Shown: positions 27,292 to 34,876 of the stretch, piece by piece | Layout of the letters: each line of letters starts with the position of its first letter | How positions within the stretch are numbered: position 1 is the first letter of the stretch | From: JANQPX01 sp041398025 | GTDB taxonomy: Bacteria; Pseudomonadota; Alphaproteobacteria; Geminicoccales; Geminicoccaceae | Length of the DNA stretch: 64,000 bases | NCBI GenBank assembly: GCA_041398025.1 | Contig: JAWKVM010000037.1 | Span: 1-64,000, forward strand | Direction of reading: 5' to 3' | Notes under the pieces: model-generated | The model's input: only the letters and a program-made list of their open reading frames with translations | Databases searched by the model: none | Told to the model about the DNA's origin: nothing | Translations under genes and position numbers: made by a program

Positions 27292-27570
27292 ATGAACGAC
27301 CTGCAGGCCCTGAGCTTTCACCTGGACGCGGTTTTGGACCGCCTGGCGCTCGGGCTCGATCTTTTCGGCCCCTATGCCCCCTGGCTTTGGACGATGCCGG
27401 CGCTCTGGGCGATCACCGGGATTTCGCTCTGGGCCTACACGTCCTGGCAGCAGCGCCGGAGCGACCGCGCCTATCTCGCCTATGCGTCGCGCCAGCTGCC
27501 GCTGCTTCGCCGGATCGCGCAGCGGCGGGCGCGGGAAGTGGCGTCGGCGAGGCGCACCGATCGCTTTTGA
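27292..27570 (+). CDS. Small membrane-anchored protein, function unknown
   Basis: 92 residues from ATG 27292, with GAGGGAG upstream. There is one hydrophobic span, about residues 31-48 (WLWTMPALWAITGISLWAY). A strongly basic cytoplasmic tail follows (QQRRSDRAYLAYASRQ, then RRIAQRRAREVASARR). No family was recognised. The gene is monocistronic, divergent from the SAF-domain gene. Confidence 0.6.
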   Translation: MNDLQALSFHLDAVLDRLALGLDLFGPYAPWLWTMPALWAITGISLWAYTSWQQRRSDRAYLAYASRQLPLLRRIAQRRAREVASARRTDRF

Positions 27571-28228
27571 GGCGGCCGCCCAGGGGCGCCCCTGATCTTC
27601 ACCAGCTTTGCCCCAGTCGCTGACGGCCGTTTTTCCGCCATAGTCCTGCTCCGGCGGGTCATTGCGGTGGTCGCGCAGCCGCCCATCGTCCACTGATGAT
27701 ACATCGAGCGGCCTGGCCCATCACGATGTTTGGCCACCGCACGCGTAACGATGTCTTAACCCTTGCATGCGACGCTGATGTTCAGGTCCATGCGACCCTG
27801 GGAGTCCGAGCCTCGCTCTTGTTCTGTGGACGGGCGGGCGGATTCCCAGGGTCGCATGGACCTGATGACGGAGCGTAGAGCCAAGAGGTTAAGACTTCGT
27901 TTGCGGCCGAGAGAAAAACATCGGATGTGTCACCACAAGATGGAGCATGTTCCAAGGCTTTTTCCGATCTGGAAGTCCACGCAATCGGAACAAAATGCCA
28001 GCGAAATCAAATAGATAGAGCGTGTGTCCCGATCACGTCTGATCGGGATCCGCTCCGGGGTGCGTCCTCATCAAGAAGATTGCGCCAGCGAAGACGTCGA
28101 TTGTCGACAACGGCATCGGAGACGAGGGCCATAGCCGAGCAGCGGAAGCGCAGGAAACCGGCGCCGCGGCATGTCGGAGCTTGCGGAGGACGCATCGCAG
28201 ACAATCTGAAGCTGATGGGGTCTCGGCC
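27571..28228. other. 658-bp region without a recognised gene
   Basis: It contains copy 3 of the family-1 hairpin (27782-27865) and a perfect 8-bp stem-loop CCCGATCA-CGTC-TGATCGGG at 28028-28047 with no T tract. Short open frames here are not supported by start sites or recognisable content. The 3' part faces the end of the ArsP-type permease gene. Confidence 0.5.
27782..27865. repeat. Family-1 long hairpin repeat, copy 3
   Basis: 27-bp arms with one mismatch and a 30-base loop. The outer extension is TCA/TGA. TTAACC lies 23 bp to the left of the GGTCC core, and GGTTAA 24 bp to the right of GGACC. The left TTAACC is part of a one-mismatch CtrA-like site (GTAA-N7-TTAACC). Confidence 0.87.
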
Positions 28229-29263
28229 CTAGGCGACCAGGCTGTAGACCAGCCCCGCCAGCACGGCGCCGCCGATGCCAAGGGCGACGTAGGCGGCGAA
28301 CACCTGGGGCTTCACCAGGGACCAGACGGCGGCCATGGCGGGGATGCAGCTCACCGCGCCTGCCATCATGAAGGCCATGCCGGCGCCGGCGCTCATGCCC
28401 TGGGTCATCAGGCCGGCCACCAGCGGCGGGGCGGCGTAGCTGTTGAGATAGGCAGGCGCGCCAAGAAGGGCGGCGATGACGATCGGCAGAATGCCGTCGC
28501 CGCCCACCAGGCTGCCGATCAGATCCGCGGGCACATAGGTGACCAGGAGGCCCTGCAGCAGATAGGCGAGCGTCAGCCATTTCAGGAGAAAAAGGCCGTT
28601 ATTGAGCGCCTCTTGCCCGAAAGTCCGTCGGCGCGCCGGCTCCTGCCAGAAGCGCCAGACGGGCTTGCCCGCGAAGGGAGCGTGTCGGCTGCAGCAGCCA
28701 CCGCTCGAACGCACGCGCAGCGGATCGGCGAACAGGCCCTGCGTGATCATCAAGCGCATGCCGAAGCCGCCGAGCAGGCCGAGCGACACCGCGCCAACGG
28801 TCTTGGCGACCGCGAACGGCCAGCCGAGCGCCGAAGCGGTGATCAGGAAGGCGGGCGGATCGATCAGGGGCGAGGACAGCCAGAACGCCATGATCGCGGA
28901 CAGCGGCACGCCCATGGCGAGCAGGCCGGCGATGAACGGGATGACCTCGCAGGAACAGAAGGGGGCGAGACCACCGAGCAGGGCGGCAAGCAGGATCATG
29001 CGTGTCTCCCGGCCTTCGAAGGCGCGGGCGATCACGGTTTCCGCGCCGGTCGCGCGCAGAAAGGCGAACAGCAGCACGGCGAAGATCAGATAGGGAAGCG
29101 TGTGCAGCAGGGCCGCGCCGGCAATGCCGAGGATGGTTCCCAGATTCGCCGGATCGAGCAGCAGGACGGCGAGCGGCACCAGGAGGATCAGGCCGCAGAC
29201 CGAGCGCAGGCCCTCCAGGCCATGACGCCAGGCAGCGGGCAGCTTCATCACGAGTTCGGTCAT
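28229..29263 (-). CDS. ArsP_1/DUF318-family membrane permease
   Basis: 344 residues with about eight to nine spans, organised as two similar halves with AFWLSSPLIDPPAFLITASA and ARAFEGRETRMILLAALLGG. The motif GGLAPFCSCEVIPFIAGLLA near residue 115-135 with CSCEV is the family's conserved cysteine pair. Such permeases export organoarsenicals or metal-thiol species. The start overlaps the stop of the ArsR-type gene (ATGA), so the two are co-transcribed. The substrate is not known. Confidence 0.88.
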   Translation of the reverse strand: MTELVMKLPAAWRHGLEGLRSVCGLILLVPLAVLLLDPANLGTILGIAGAALLHTLPYLIFAVLLFAFLRATGAETVIARAFEGRETRMILLAALLGGLAPFCSCEVIPFIAGLLAMGVPLSAIMAFWLSSPLIDPPAFLITASALGWPFAVAKTVGAVSLGLLGGFGMRLMITQGLFADPLRVRSSGGCCSRHAPFAGKPVWRFWQEPARRRTFGQEALNNGLFLLKWLTLAYLLQGLLVTYVPADLIGSLVGGDGILPIVIAALLGAPAYLNSYAAPPLVAGLMTQGMSAGAGMAFMMAGAVSCIPAMAAVWSLVKPQVFAAYVALGIGGAVLAGLVYSLVA

Positions 29264-29622
29264 GCCGCATCCTCACTCTTGCCGCGGTCGTTGGAGTCAT
29301 GATCGTGGCGCCGTCCCGCAGGATGCGGTGCCGTCGACTCGCTGCAGCACTCGCGCAGGAGAAAATCCGCAAGCCCTTCGATACGCGCGAAGGCGGCGCG
29401 GCTGCGCACCACGCGCCCTTCCCGCTCCTGCTCGATCAGCCCCGCGGCCGCGAGAAAGCGCAGATGGTGCGCGAGGGTCGAGGCCGGGAGATCGACCCGC
29501 TCCTGGATCTCGCCGACCGACAGCCCTTCGGGTCCGGCGCGCACCAGAGCGAGCAGCACCTCGAGCCGGGGCTCGGAGCCGACTGCGGCAAATCCCTGGG
29601 CTGCTTCCTCGAGTGCGATCAT
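29260..29622 (-). CDS. ArsR-family metalloregulator
   Basis: 120 residues. The winged HTH reads EPRLEVLLALVRAGPEGLSV, then VDLPASTLAHHLRFLAAAGL near residue 45-65. The C-terminal part has an adjacent cysteine pair in LLRECCSEST and a histidine/aspartate tail (RRHDHDSND), plausible ligands for a thiophilic metal or metalloid. It likely represses its own operon with the ArsP-type permease. The tail is unusual for ArsR. Confidence 0.9.
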   Translation of the reverse strand: MIALEEAAQGFAAVGSEPRLEVLLALVRAGPEGLSVGEIQERVDLPASTLAHHLRFLAAAGLIEQEREGRVVRSRAAFARIEGLADFLLRECCSESTAPHPAGRRHDHDSNDRGKSEDAA

Positions 29623-29724
29623 GCGGACGCCTCAGCCTGTCACAACGATAAAACTAGTATAGTAGTTATTTTCTGCGATTTCAAGGCCTGCCTGCCTTGC
29701 GCGGCGTTTCACAGGGGAAGACGT

Positions 29725-31119
29725 TCAGCCCCAGGCCCTGACCATCCGTCGATGAAGTCGGAAGAAACGCGTGATCAGCAGGGTTGCCGCGGTGACCAGG
29801 CCGAGGATCAGCCCGCTCCAGATGCCGACGCCGCCGAAACCTGCCCAAAAGGCGAGGCTGATGCTGGCGGAGAGCCCGACCAGCCAATAGGCGAACGCGG
29901 CGATGACCATCGGCCAGCGCGTATCCTTGAGACCGCGCAGAATCCCCATGGTGATCACCTGGCCGGCATCGAACACCTGGAAGAATGCGGCGAACATCAG
30001 GAAGGTGACGCCGAAAGCGAGAACCTCGCGGGTCTCCGATGTGCCTTCGTCCAGGAAAAAGCCGATGATCAGGTCGGGAGAGGTCAGCATGATCACGGCC
30101 ATGACCGCCATGAACGCGATGCCGAGGCCGAGGGCGGTGAGCGCCGAGCGGTAGATAGCGGCGGGATCATGACGGCCTGCCGCGAGACCGACGCGCACGG
30201 TCGCGACCTGGCCGAAGCCGAGCGGCACCATGAAGGTGACGGCCGCGCATTGCAGGGCGATCTGGTGGGCGGCGAGCTCGGCCGTGCCGATCCAGCCCAT
30301 GAGGAAGCCGGCGCCGGCGAACAGGCCGATCTCCATGACGATGGCGATGGCGATCGGCAGGCCGAGGCGCCAGATTTCGAAAAAGCGCTCCCAATCCGGC
30401 CGCCAGAAACGCCCGAGCAGATGGTAGCGGCGAAAGCGTCGGCTCCAGAAAATGACCCCGAGCAGGCAGAGGAATAGAAAAAGCTCGGTCAGCGAGGTGG
30501 CGATGCCGGCGCCGACCAGGCCGAGCGCCGGAAAACCGAAAGCGCCGAAGATCAGCGCGTAGTCGGCAAGGGCGTTGAACAGAATGCCGATCAGACTGAT
30601 CACCATCGCGGAGCGCGGGCGTTCCAGGGCCGCGATGAAGTTCCTGAGCACCACGAAGCCGACGGCAGGCAGAAAGCCGAACATCGCCGCCTGCGTATAA
30701 GGGACGGCGAGGGCGATCAGATCCGGCGACTGGCGAAAGGCGCCGAGAAGCAGGTCGATCCGCCAGAGCAGCGCGCAGGCCGGAAGGCCCGCGAGCAGCG
30801 CCACCCAGAAGCCCTGACGCACCGTGCGCCGGACGTCGCGCACGGCGTTGGGGCGCAGGCCCCGGACCTGGGCGATCATCGGCGCGATCGCGGTGATCAG
30901 GCCGACCATGAACAGGAACAGAAAGAAGCGCACGCTGGTCGCGAGCGCGCTCGCCGCGAGCTCGCTCGGCCCGAGCCAGCCAATCATGACCACGTCGGTG
31001 GTCTGGATGAGGATGCCGCCGACATTGGTCAGCACGATCGGGACGCTGAGCGCGGTCAGCTTGGCCGCCTCGTCGGCCCAGGGCGATCGCACTCTGCCAT
31101 GCAAGGCCGGTGAGGCCAT
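29725..31119 (-). CDS. MATE-family efflux transporter (NorM-type)
   Basis: 464 residues with about twelve spans in two MatE halves. It begins with EAAKLTALSVPIVLTNVGGI and VVMIGWLGPSELAASALATS, typical of NorM. The second half has MGWIGTAELAAHQIALQCAA and VPLGFGQVATVRVGLAAGR. It would export cationic drugs or metabolites with a sodium or proton gradient. It is a single gene. Confidence 0.93.
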   Translation of the reverse strand: MASPALHGRVRSPWADEAAKLTALSVPIVLTNVGGILIQTTDVVMIGWLGPSELAASALATSVRFFLFLFMVGLITAIAPMIAQVRGLRPNAVRDVRRTVRQGFWVALLAGLPACALLWRIDLLLGAFRQSPDLIALAVPYTQAAMFGFLPAVGFVVLRNFIAALERPRSAMVISLIGILFNALADYALIFGAFGFPALGLVGAGIATSLTELFLFLCLLGVIFWSRRFRRYHLLGRFWRPDWERFFEIWRLGLPIAIAIVMEIGLFAGAGFLMGWIGTAELAAHQIALQCAAVTFMVPLGFGQVATVRVGLAAGRHDPAAIYRSALTALGLGIAFMAVMAVIMLTSPDLIIGFFLDEGTSETREVLAFGVTFLMFAAFFQVFDAGQVITMGILRGLKDTRWPMVIAAFAYWLVGLSASISLAFWAGFGGVGIWSGLILGLVTAATLLITRFFRLHRRMVRAWG

Positions 31120-31685
31120 GAATAAAGCCCTCGCGTCCGGCGGCGGAGGGCCGCAGCCTCGATCAGCTCACGACCGCTCGTGATTTCTGAAATGGTCCAG
31201 CTATCAACGGCAAGGACACCGCTCCTGTCAATCGCGAAGCCGACCGGGGCAGGATTTCAGGCCGTCGCCGCTACGTTCTTTCGACGGGCCCCTCCGGCCG
31301 ACGGGCATCGAACACCGCCGGTGCCGAATCTTCAGCGCGGCGCTTTTGCCACCATCCAGGCGACCCTTCGCCTGCATCCGACATGTGGACGATCTTCACG
31401 ATGTCTTAACCGTGCCGTGCAAGGCTGAGGACCTGGTCCATGCGACCCTGGGAGTCCGTCCGCCCGCTGGCAACAGTTGGAGCGAGGCGCGGACTCCCAG
31501 GATCACATGGACCAGTGTGCGAACATCGCAAGACATGATGAAGAAAGGGTAAAGAGCATGCCGCTTCTGACCCCGATCATCCGCGATCGCGCCCATCGAC
31601 GATGATTGAGCTTCGCCCCCAAGCCGCCGTCAGCACGAGGCCGCCCCGAGCTCGCTCCGTCAAGTCCATGAGGTGGCCATGCCAC
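31120..31685. other. 566-bp region without a recognised gene
   Basis: It contains family-1 hairpin copy 4 (31433-31515) and, at its right end, family-2 copy A reading away from the dsrE-like gene. Open frames inside are short and overlap the hairpin. No terminator with a T tract was seen. Confidence 0.5.
31433..31515. repeat. Family-1 long hairpin repeat, copy 4 (inverted orientation)
   Basis: 26-bp arms with two mismatches and a 31-base loop; the outer extension is CT/AG. When reversed, the loop (CGCCTCGCTC ... GGGCGGA) matches the loop of copy 3, so this copy lies in the opposite orientation. TTAACC lies 23 bp to the left of the GGTCC core. The right flank has GGTAAA in place of GGTTAA. 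Confidence 0.86.
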
Positions 31686-31689
31686 CTAG
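31655..31689 (-). repeat. Family-2 stop-codon repeat, copy A
   Basis: On the minus strand it starts with CTAGGTGGCATGG and continues CCACCTCATGGACTTGAC. The CTAG holds the TAG stop of the dsrE-like gene. The GGTGG/CCACC hairpin directly follows the stop. Confidence 0.7.
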
Positions 31690-32165
31690 GGGCGGATGTA
31701 GGCCCAGCCGTCTTCCTGCAGCTCGATCAGCTCGACCACGCCCGAGGGCACCATCTCGGCCTCGGAGACCAGCGCGATGTCGCTGCCGGCCTGCTTCGAC
31801 ATCGCGCTGAGGGTATTGCCGCAGGCCGCGAAGGTAAGGGCCTCATGCTCGAGGGCCATGGCGGCGATGCGGTCCTTCACAGGAGAGGTGTCCTCGCGAA
31901 ACATGTGCAGGCCGGGGCCGTAGGCGACCAGCCGGATCTCCACGGTCTGGCCTGCGTCCTCGTAGTGCTTGAAGATGTTCTGCGCATTGTTGAGCGCCAT
32001 GGTCATGCGCTGCGGATCGTTCTCGTCGACGTGAATGGCGACCCGCTTCGCCGCTTCCGCCGCAGCCTCGAGCGCGGGTGCGGTGAGCAGCGCCATGCCG
32101 AGAAGGGCTGCCGCCGTCACCTGCTTCATGGTCGTCACGTGCTTCGTGAATGCCGTCTGTTTCAT
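31686..32165 (-). CDS. DsrE-family periplasmic protein
   Basis: 159 residues. A signal-like N-terminus (TMKQVTAAALLGMALLTAPA) is followed by a DsrE/DsrF-like alpha/beta domain. VAIHVDENDPQRMTMALNNA, VEIRLVAYGPGLHMFREDTS and LTFAACGNTLSAMSKQ match the DsrE family, including the conserved single cysteine (near residue 114). DsrE-like proteins carry sulfur as a persulfide in sulfur oxidisers. It is divergent from soxX, so it likely belongs to the same regulon. Its stop codon lies in a family-2 repeat. Confidence 0.85.
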   Translation of the reverse strand: MKQTAFTKHVTTMKQVTAAALLGMALLTAPALEAAAEAAKRVAIHVDENDPQRMTMALNNAQNIFKHYEDAGQTVEIRLVAYGPGLHMFREDTSPVKDRIAAMALEHEALTFAACGNTLSAMSKQAGSDIALVSEAEMVPSGVVELIELQEDGWAYIRP

Positions 32166-32270
32166 GATCGTCTCCCTCCCCCCTTTATGTTGGCCAGGGC
32201 ATGATAGAGGAGCTCGGTCAGCCCGGCCTCATCACAGTGAAGTGATGTCTTCGTGGCCATCGAACCAGAC

Positions 32271-32307
32271 ATATTCATTTTTTACAAAACATAAGTCTTG
32301 AATGTAT
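32271..32307. promoter_or_regulatory. Candidate sox operator: ATATTCA-N21-TGAATGTAT
   Basis: An inverted repeat with half-sites ATATTCA (32271-32277) and TGAATGTAT (32299-32307) spaced by 21 bases lies between the divergent dsrE-like gene and soxX. The same half-sites with the same spacing recur before soxC. The spacer is AT-rich. An ArsR-family repressor is encoded in the cluster, and such proteins bind AT-rich inverted repeats. Confidence 0.55.
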
Positions 32308-32389
32308 TGCTCACCGTCGGCTATGGTGCTTTGATCAGAAGTTGCAAAGCCGAACGGCATCAAAAATGGCGAAAAGCGAGGAGGTCTGG

Positions 32390-32860
32390 GTGAAAACCGT
32401 GCGCAGCATGATGATTTTGGGGACTGCCGCCATGCTGACCACATGGCAGGCGAGCCCTGGCCTTGCCGATGATCCGGTCACCTACGAGATCGTGGACGAC
32501 ATCAGCATTCCCGAGTCGCTGACCGGCAAGCCCGGCGATGCCGACAAGGGTCGCGAGACGTTCATCGACAGAAAGCTCGGCAATTGCCTCGGCTGCCATG
32601 CGGTGACCGAGCTCGAGGCCGAGCCCTTCCATGGCGAGATCGGTCCGCCGCTGGACGGGGTCGCCGACCGCTATGAAGAGGGCGAGCTCAGGCTCAGGGT
32701 GGTCAATGCCAAAGCCACCAATCCGGACACGATCATGCCCGGCTTCTACGTCACCGAAGGCCTGCATCGGGTCATGTCGGACTTCGCCGGGAAGCCGATC
32801 CTGACGGCCGAGCAGGTCGAGGACGTCATCGCTTATCTCATGACGCTGAAAGAAAGCTGA
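32390..32860 (+). CDS. soxX: SoxX, monoheme cytochrome c of the SoxAX complex
   Basis: 156 residues from GTG 32390, with GAGGAGG 6 bases upstream; ATG 32366 in the same frame is less well placed. A Sec signal peptide precedes LADDPVTYEIVDD. The heme motif is CLGCH near residue 64. IMPGFYVTEGLHRV carries the methionine that is the likely distal ligand. SoxAX attaches thiosulfate oxidatively to SoxYZ in the periplasm. It is the first gene of soxXYZA. Confidence 0.95.
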   Translation: MKTVRSMMILGTAAMLTTWQASPGLADDPVTYEIVDDISIPESLTGKPGDADKGRETFIDRKLGNCLGCHAVTELEAEPFHGEIGPPLDGVADRYEEGELRLRVVNAKATNPDTIMPGFYVTEGLHRVMSDFAGKPILTAEQVEDVIAYLMTLKES

Positions 32861-32893
32861 GCGCTGGAAACAGGGCTGAGCGAGGAGACGCAT

Positions 32894-33364
32894 ATGCACG
32901 AGGACAGGGATACCATGGCGCTGGACCGCCGCGGCTTCGTCGCCGCGGGCGTGGCGCTGATCACGACGACGGCGCTGTTCGGCGCTTCGGCCAAAGCGGG
33001 GCTGCCCGAGGTCGAGGCGGCGATCGCCGAGATCGTCGGCGGCGGCAGCTCCCAAGAGGGCCGCATCACCCTCGATCTTCCCGAGATCGCCGAGAACGGC
33101 AACACCGTGCCGCTCACGGTCGAGGTCGAGAGCCCGATGACCGAGGACGACTACGTCAAGGCCGTGCACCTCTTCGCCGACGGCAATCCGGTGCCGACGG
33201 TCGCAACGATGAACTTCACGCCGCGAAGCGGCGAGGCCGTGGCCTCGACCCGCATCCGTCTGGCCAAGACCCAGAAGATCCATGCGGTCGCCGAGATGAG
33301 CGACGGCTCGTTCTTCACGGCGGCCCAGGAGGTGAAAGTCACCATCGGCGGCTGCGGCGGCTAG
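32894..33364 (+). CDS. soxY: SoxY, sulfur-carrier subunit
   Basis: 156 residues. A twin-arginine signal (LDRRGFVAAGVALITTTAL) precedes the carrier domain. The C-terminus ends in the GGCGG swinging arm, whose cysteine holds the sulfur substrate. Export by Tat fits co-translocation with SoxZ, which has no signal. The TAG stop is the first triplet of a family-2 repeat. GAGGAG lies upstream of ATG 32894. Confidence 0.96.
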   Translation: MHEDRDTMALDRRGFVAAGVALITTTALFGASAKAGLPEVEAAIAEIVGGGSSQEGRITLDLPEIAENGNTVPLTVEVESPMTEDDYVKAVHLFADGNPVPTVATMNFTPRSGEAVASTRIRLAKTQKIHAVAEMSDGSFFTAAQEVKVTIGGCGG

Positions 33365-33430
33365 TGGCGCGGCCACCTGGTGGACTTGGACCGGAGGTGC
33401 CTGGGTCCACGGTATGCGGCCTGGTGATGC
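33361..33430 (+). repeat. Family-2 stop-codon repeat, copy B
   Basis: CTAGTGGCGCGGCCACCTGG starts at the soxY stop codon and continues GGACTTGGACCGGAGGTGCC and CACGGTATGCGGCC. This is the fullest single example of the family. A weaker inverted partner (CGGCCACGGCGTCGGAC on the minus strand) lies around 33460-33483. The element fills the soxY-soxZ gap. Confidence 0.8.
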
Positions 33431-33562
33431 GACCGCCCCATGGATTTGCCGGTGGTCCGACGCCGTGGCCGGGCTGCCCCGGCGGTCGACGATGATGCAT
33501 CAAGAGGCATTGCTCTTCTCGGTGTTGGGCCACCGGAGAGCATAGAAAAAGGGAGCAGAGCG

Positions 33563-33892
33563 ATGGCAGACAAGGTCAAGCCGCGCGTCAAGGTGCCGAA
33601 GAAGGCGGCGAAGGGCGAGGTCATCGAGATCAAGACCCTGATCTCGCACAAGATGGAAAGCGGCCAGCGCAAGGACAGCGACGGCAACACCATCCCACGG
33701 CAGATCATCCATCACTTCACCTGCAAATATAACGGCGAGGTGGTGTTCGAGAGCGAATGGCACGGCGCGATTTCCGCCAATCCCTATATGGCGTTCCGTA
33801 CGCTGGCCACGGAAAGCGGCGAGCTCGAGTTCATCTGGGTCGACGACGACGGCTCGGAATATACCACGACCGCCAAGATCGAGGTCAGCTGA
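33563..33892 (+). CDS. soxZ: SoxZ, partner of the sulfur carrier SoxY
   Basis: 109 residues, no signal peptide, as expected for a protein exported with SoxY. SoxZ-family features are IEIKTLISHKMESGQRKDSD, IPRQIIHHFTCKYNGE and the C-terminal beta-strands. GGGAGC lies before ATG 33563. A 198-bp gap containing a family-2 repeat separates it from soxY, which is unusual because soxYZ are normally adjacent. Confidence 0.96.
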   Translation: MADKVKPRVKVPKKAAKGEVIEIKTLISHKMESGQRKDSDGNTIPRQIIHHFTCKYNGEVVFESEWHGAISANPYMAFRTLATESGELEFIWVDDDGSEYTTTAKIEVS

Positions 33893-33932
33893 GGCCAAGT
33901 CGTCGGCAGCACCCAAAGCAAGGGACAAAAAA

Positions 33933-34754
33933 ATGCAGATCAGGGGCTTGATGACGGGATTGGCGGCAGCGGTGCTCAGCCTGGCGGCCTATCACGCAGG
34001 ATCCGTCGTCGCCGAAGACAAGCCGGTGGTGCAGCCGCCTGAAGGCTCGCCGCTGGACGAGCTCATCTCCGGCTACAATTTCCGCGACGCCGCGACCAAG
34101 GCGCTGCAGGACGACGACTTCGAAAACCCGGGCTTTCTCTGGGTCGAGCAGGCCGAAGGGCTCTGGGAAGAGGCCGAGGGCGAGGCCGGCAAGGCCTGCG
34201 CCGACTGCCATGACGGTGTCGAAAGCCTGCAGCATGCCGCGACCTCCTATCCCGTCTATTTCGAGCCCTGGAAGAAGCTGATCAATCTCGAGCAGCGCAT
34301 CAATCTCTGCCGCACCGAGCAGATGAAGGCCGAGCCCTGGAAATATGAGAGCGACCAGATGCTCGGCATGACCGCGCTGATCAAATATCACGCGCGCGAC
34401 GAGCCGGTGAACGTTGCGATCGACGGCGACGCCGCCCCCTTCTTCGAGAAGGGCAAGGAGTTCTACTACGAGCGCCGCGGCCAGCTCGACATGTCCTGCG
34501 CCAATTGCCACGAGAACTTTTCCGGCATGCATATTCGCGCCGACATGCTGAGCCAGGGCCAGTCGAACGGCTTTCCCACCTACCGCCTGAAATGGCAGGG
34601 TCTCGGCTCGCTGCATCGCCGCTTCAAGGGCTGCAACGAGCAGGTGCGCGCCGAGCCCTACGAGCGCGGCTCGGACGAGTATGTCAATCTCGAGCTCTAC
34701 CTCGCCTGGCGCGGTCAGGGCCTGCCGATCGAGGGACCGTCGGTCCGCCAGTAG
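33933..34754 (+). CDS. soxA: SoxA, diheme cytochrome c of the SoxAX complex
   Basis: 273 residues with a Sec signal ending near AYHAGSVVAEDK. Heme motifs are CADCH at residues 89-93 and CANCH near 189. The later cysteine in FKGCNEQVRAEPY (about 231) is the position of the persulfidated cysteine heme ligand in known SoxA proteins. Both heme motifs are kept, so this is the diheme type. A strong intrinsic terminator follows. Confidence 0.96.
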   Translation: MQIRGLMTGLAAAVLSLAAYHAGSVVAEDKPVVQPPEGSPLDELISGYNFRDAATKALQDDDFENPGFLWVEQAEGLWEEAEGEAGKACADCHDGVESLQHAATSYPVYFEPWKKLINLEQRINLCRTEQMKAEPWKYESDQMLGMTALIKYHARDEPVNVAIDGDAAPFFEKGKEFYYERRGQLDMSCANCHENFSGMHIRADMLSQGQSNGFPTYRLKWQGLGSLHRRFKGCNEQVRAEPYERGSDEYVNLELYLAWRGQGLPIEGPSVRQ

Positions 34755-34790
34755 ACGTTACGACCCGAGCCTCCCTGACGGGAACTGCCG

Positions 34791-34823
34791 GGCGGCAGCG
34801 TCCGCGCTGCCGCCCTTTTTTTG
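34791..34823 (+). terminator. Intrinsic terminator between soxA and soxB
   Basis: A perfect 10-bp stem GGGCGGCAGC/GCTGCCGCCC with a 6-base loop is followed by seven T. It lies 37 bp after the soxA stop and 54 bp before soxB, so soxB must rely on readthrough or on its own promoter. Confidence 0.9.
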
Positions 34824-34876
34824 CCGAAGCTCGGTCTGTTCGACGTGACCGCCAGCGACAAAGCGGGGATTGAACC

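Noticed and set aside
28028..28047. Perfect 8-bp stem-loop CCCGATCA-CGTC-TGATCGGG as a terminator
   Set aside because: There is no T tract and it lies 180 bp from the nearest gene end, so termination is not supported.
31180..31428. Possible 82-residue gene on the plus strand
   Set aside because: No Shine-Dalgarno and no recognisable domain, in a gap otherwise occupied by a repeat.
18821..31515. Family-1 hairpins as intrinsic terminators
   Set aside because: The stems are long but none is followed by a T run. They also lie far from stop codons, and copy 1 lies between divergent genes.
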